Assembly: GCA_009733575.1 (NCBI GenBank)
Contig: ML770323.1
Location: 1-10,731 of the forward strand
Length of the DNA: 10,731 nt
Origin: Gymnopus androsaceus JB14
Lineage: Eukaryota > Basidiomycota > Agaricomycetes > Agaricales > Omphalotaceae
Reading direction: 5' to 3'
Part shown: piece after piece, positions 7,720 to 10,731 of the stretch
How positions within the stretch are numbered: the stretch's first letter is position 1
How the letters are laid out: each line of letters starts with the position of its first letter
The notes under the pieces: generated by a model
The model's database searches: none
What the model was told of the DNA's origin: nothing
The model's input: the letters and a program-made list of their open reading frames with translations, nothing else
Position numbers and translations under genes: made by a program

Positions 7720-9693
7720 ATGTCTACACAAGGTGCTTCAACACCTGCCACCCCTGCTCTTCCTGTCTATGACTATTCCGCCCCTTTGACCCAGCAGTCT
7801 GTGCTGCCGAAATACATTTTCTGGTCACAAGCTATGCCCTTGAAACAGTCAGGATTAAAGTTGGAACAAGACATATCAGAAAAACATCTTTGCTGATGCT
7901 ATATGTGCATTGAGGCTGTCATACAGCTCACAAGCAAGCACATTCTGGCCATTTAAGTTTCCACGTTGACAACATGTCCCGAACAAACTGATGCTAGATT
8001 TGTAGTCCAGCCATCATTGGCCAAATCACATGGGTATGTTAACTCTGCAGAACGTTGATAGCTGCTTGGACGACACAAGGCTTCATCTGATTCATTCCAA
8101 ATCGGATGGGATGCTAGCCTGCCATTTCGAACTTGCTCTACTCATTGAAGTGGATTCCCACAACCTCAGGAAGGATTGGTGGCGAATGTTGGTACAAGCG
8201 GCATTTTATGTTCATTTCATAAATTGTACTTTCAAGAGCGACACCTGCTGTTTGCCCATCTTCTGGGTGAGCGAGGAGTATTGAGGGCAGTGTTTTTTGG
8301 TGTATGAGAAGGACAACCAGGTATGCATTGTTTTCTTTCGCACCCAATCAAGAGACTGACTTATTGTTAGATCCTCTATCATTGCTTGCAATACCCAGGA
8401 CCGCAATACACTCAAGATGAATATCCTTTGTTAGAAGCCCATGCCTGAGTGCACTTTCATCTCAGAGTTCTCAATGCCGGTGATCCACGTGCCCGTCAAC
8501 TCAGTCCTTCCCAACAAGAACTCCTCAGCAATGTCTGGAAAAAGATCAATGACACTTCAATTGTTTTCAAGGAAAAAAATGTCGGAAAATGGGTAGCAGA
8601 GAGTGAAGCTGGCCTCCCTGCATCTAAGAGGCGAAGGACAGATGGTGTTGTGGTCTCGCAGGCGAACACGAGCATGGTCAATCTGCACTTACCCAGTGTT
8701 GAGGAATCAGAGTCAAGCTTCGTGTCCCCGGCATTGAACGCAGACATGAGTGTCGAGCAATTGCGTCGTGTATGAATTTTTTAAAAATGTGGTCTCTCTA
8801 TATCTTGAATTGATTTTGAGTTGATGCAGCCTGGTGTCTATTTCATCAATCTCAAGTCAGGGTTCCACTGTGTTCGAAAAATGATTGGTGGTAGGTTGGG
8901 GAGGCAGGAACTTGCAGTCTATAAGCATCTTCAAGAATATTATAAGCATACGTGTGACTCTCAGCACCCAGGCATCACACACTTCATCCCGGACTGGTCA
9001 ACTGGCCAGCGGTCAGATGGAGAGTATCTCGAACTTCCTTATCACATTCCACTCAGTGAAGAAATGAGGAAGGGAGGGAGCTACTTGGAAAGCCATGCTT
9101 TATTGCTTTGTGCTCAGCTCTCGGAGGGTATTGACTTCCTCCATTCCCAACTCAAGGTAGCCCATATGGATATCAAACCCAACAACTTGGTCTTGGCCAG
9201 GCCACAGTACACACTCAAAATCATCGACTTTAATCTCTCTGTTGTGGATGTGAATCGCATGATCACAGGTGTACATGGGACCAAGGGCTACATGGCTCCT
9301 GAAGTTCAGGAAGGTGACCAATACTGGCCCTTCCTTGCAGATCGGTATTCATGTGGCATCTGTATGAAGAAATTTTTGGAACGAGGACAATATCAGGAGA
9401 ATCATCGTCCCTCCTACCTAGCCTTTGAAATCTTTGCTGCGAAATTACGCAGTTGGACTCCTAGCAAGTGTCCTTCACTCACAGATCGCCTCGACGCAAT
9501 TGGTCCCAGCAGCACTGGTCCAAATGGTGGGCGTCCTTCACTCATGGAATGCTCCCGAGATTATTGGCAGCAGTACCGGTCCAAATGGCAGGCTCACGGA
9601 TTGCCCCCAACGCGATTGGTCTCAGTTCAAAAGACCGGTTCGAAAGGCGGGCGTCCTTCACTCACGGAATGCCCGCAACGCGATTGGTCTTAG
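7720..9693 (+). pseudogene. Protein kinase gene with decayed N-terminal part
   Basis: Likely start at ATG 7720 (MSTQGASTPATPALPVYDYS). A frame change near 7860-7895 leads to FADAICALRLSYSSQ. One frame then runs 7867-8320 with TGA at 7967-7969, TAG at 8003-8005 and TGA at 8282-8284. Intron 8321-8370 follows; exon 8371-8769 has TGA at 8446-8448; intron 8770-8829; last exon 8830-9693. The last exon is a kinase domain: VRKM Lys (8878-8880), helix-C Glu in GRQELAVYKHL (8908-8910), catalytic loop HMDIKPNN (9163-9186) with catalytic Asp and Asn, DFN in place of DFG (9226-9234), and APE in GYMAPEV. The glycine loop is weak. Such kinases phosphorylate Ser/Thr using ATP; the substrate is unknown. The 8036-8280 segment contains KDWWRMLVQAAFYVHFI, perhaps an additional domain. 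The catalytic core is far better kept than the rest. Family assignment beyond kinase fold is uncertain. Confidence 0.65.
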
Positions 9694-9713
9694 CAGCACT
9701 TGTCCAAACAATG
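9468..9713 (+). repeat. Tandem repeat of about 60 bp, four degenerate copies
   Basis: Copies begin near 9468, 9531, 9591 and 9651 and share GTCCTTCACTCACGGAATGC, then ACGCGATTGGTC and CAGCACTGGTCCAAATGG. Copy 3 lacks the start of the unit. The array overlaps the 3' end of the kinase frame and adds a repetitive tail (GGRPSLMECSRDYW, GGRPSLTECPQRDW) before the TAG at 9691-9693. True kinase homology probably ends near 9465, so the tail may be a repeat insertion that captured the reading frame. Confidence 0.8.
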
Positions 9714-9801
9714 CTGAACTGAAGCATTTCCAGGTATTCTTCTGGGCCAATTCTCGGACATTCAAAGGGACATTGGAGCATGTTCAGGAACGTCAGAGTG
9801 G

Positions 9802-9998
9802 TTGAAGGACGTCCGAAAGGATGTTGAATCCGTTTGGTTTTCGATACCTCATACCTTTGCCTGCAACTTATTTAAAAAATTAGATTGGTCATCATGTTGT
9901 ATTATTGTAACAAACGATCGGGTTTGTTGAAGGACATCGGATTAATCCGTTCGGTTTTTTGATACCTTCTTTATGTCAGGACCTTCAACTTATTTAAA
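9802..9998 (+). repeat. Direct repeat of about 75 bp, two copies
   Basis: Copy 1 (9802-9876) and copy 2 (9927-9998) both start TTGAAGGAC and pass through AATCCGTT(T/C)GGTTTT, GATACCT and CAACTTATTTAAA; they are about 125 bp apart. Non-coding by appearance. Confidence 0.7.
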
Positions 9999-10004
9999 CA
10001 CTGT

Positions 10005-10112
10005 AGAGCGTATTAGCCAGTTTGATACTAGAAACCTGATTGGCTGGAAAATGCTCCAACAATACAAAATTTCCTAATCGAAAAAGTTTACAACATGTGG
10101 CTAATATGCTCT
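10005..10112. repeat. Imperfect inverted repeat (15-bp arms)
   Basis: AGAGCGTATTAGCCA at 10005-10019 matches the reverse complement of 10098-10112 at 14 of 15 positions, with 78 bp between. This could be the ends of a tiny non-autonomous element, but no target-site duplication is evident. Confidence 0.45.
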
Positions 10113-10388
10113 TTTGTAGCTCTATCATATTTTTTACTCATGTATTTTCTCACAGCCTGTCCAAATTTCCATACTGTCAAATTTGACAAGTGAAGTCCTT
10201 TCATGGAGGCCACTATACAAGGGGGGCCAGGGCCAACATGTGTCCTTGTTTTGCATGACTTACTTTTTTGAACTCTACTTTCTTGTAAAACATACCTGTA
10301 CTATATATATGTGTACCTTCACTATTATCTATGAGCGCGCAATTTTAACTGCGTATTAAACTGTTGTTTCTTGAGAGCAACCTGGAAA
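10113..10388. other. Gene-free stretch before the long minisatellite
   Basis: No supportable gene. It contains a TATA-like CTATATATATG at 10301-10311 and a G/C-rich patch GGGGGGCCAGGGCC at 10221-10234; neither can be tied to a gene inside the window. Confidence 0.4.
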
Positions 10389-10731
10389 TTTCAAGTTTTT
10401 AATTGTTTTCAAGTTTTCAGTCGTTTTCAAGTTTTTGATTGTTTTCAGTTTTCAGTCAGTTTTCAAGTTTTTAATTGTTCTCAAGTTTTCAGTCTGTCGT
10501 TTTCAAGTTTTTAATCTTTTTCAAGTTTTTAATTGTTTTCAAGTTTTCAATTGTTTTCAAGTTTTCAGTCGTTTTCAAGTTTTTAATCTTTTTCAAGTTT
10601 TTAATTGTTTTCAAGTTTTCAATTGTTTTCAAGTTTTCAGTTGTTTTCAAGTTTTTAATCATTTTCAAGTTTTTAATCATTTTCAAGTTTTTAATCGTTT
10701 TCAAGTTTTCAGTCGTTTTCAAGTTTTTAAT
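10389..10731. repeat. 18-bp minisatellite, long array running off the window
   Basis: About 19 units of TTTTCAAGTTTT(T/C)A(A/G)T(T/C)G. It has a higher-order structure: 10499-10570 and 10571-10642 are 72-bp blocks of four units that differ only at the last base. Because 18 is a multiple of three, the minus strand stays open from 10722 to 10489 as a six-residue repeat (NLKTIK, NLKTTE, NLKTIE, NLKKIK). The same unit forms the short array at 6490-6562. Confidence 0.9.

Noticed and set aside
8003..8029. Alternative frame near the kinase N-terminal part (CPEQTDARFVVQPSLAKS)
   Set aside because: Looks protein-like but cannot be joined to the long frame starting at 8030 by any normal-sized intron; the only GT/AG pair there is 17 nt apart and out of phase.
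10489..10722. Repetitive 77-residue minus-strand protein
   Set aside because: Explained by an 18-bp minisatellite whose period is a multiple of three; no gene context.
10389..10731. CRISPR-like array
   Set aside because: Units are contiguous 18-bp tandem repeats without unique spacers, and the genome is eukaryotic.

Overview
The window looks like a piece of a basidiomycete (probably Agaricomycete) genome. The evidence is short introns of 41-60 nt with GT...AG ends, compact multi-exon genes, and two protein types I associate with large expanded families in mushrooms: a Crinkler/RHS-like P-loop NTPase, and a kinase with an HxDIKPxN catalytic loop. A WD40 gene with a C-terminal membrane segment fits the same picture. 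The organism assignment is inference from gene style; there is no marker gene.

Layout. 154-2155 (-): a five-exon NTPase gene of the Crinkler-RHS type, with Walker A and B motifs but broken by a frameshift near 1700 and a TGA at 517-519. 2219-2228: a TATA-like box for it. 2424-2637: two inverted copies of a dispersed repeat whose minus strand looks protein-derived; a third copy lies at 6583-6700. 2986-4463 (-): a six-exon WD40 gene, clean except for a 69-nt exon carrying two stops that could be skipped in frame. 4464-4668: a shared intergenic region with a strong palindrome, separating the WD40 gene from a divergent three-exon gene of unknown function (4669-5471, +, 233 aa). The end of that gene and its 3' flank are tandemly duplicated (5420-5655). 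5874-6408 (+): a three-exon gene of unknown function (145 aa).

6409-7620 is repeat-rich and coding-like but decayed: an 18-bp minisatellite, repeat copy 3, a perfect hairpin, and fragments in competing frames. 7720-9693 (+): a kinase pseudogene with an intact-looking catalytic core but several upstream breaks, most of the stops being TGA. Its 3' end runs into a tandem repeat of about 60 bp. 9714-10388 holds a direct duplication and an inverted repeat but no gene I can support. 10389 to the end is a longer array of the 18-bp minisatellite already seen at 6490.

No operon-like functional unit is visible. The theme is an accessory, repeat-rich region where effector-like NTPase and kinase genes are decaying, next to two apparently intact small genes. 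Exon models are read by eye from splice-site and frame agreement; RNA or homologues would be needed to confirm them.
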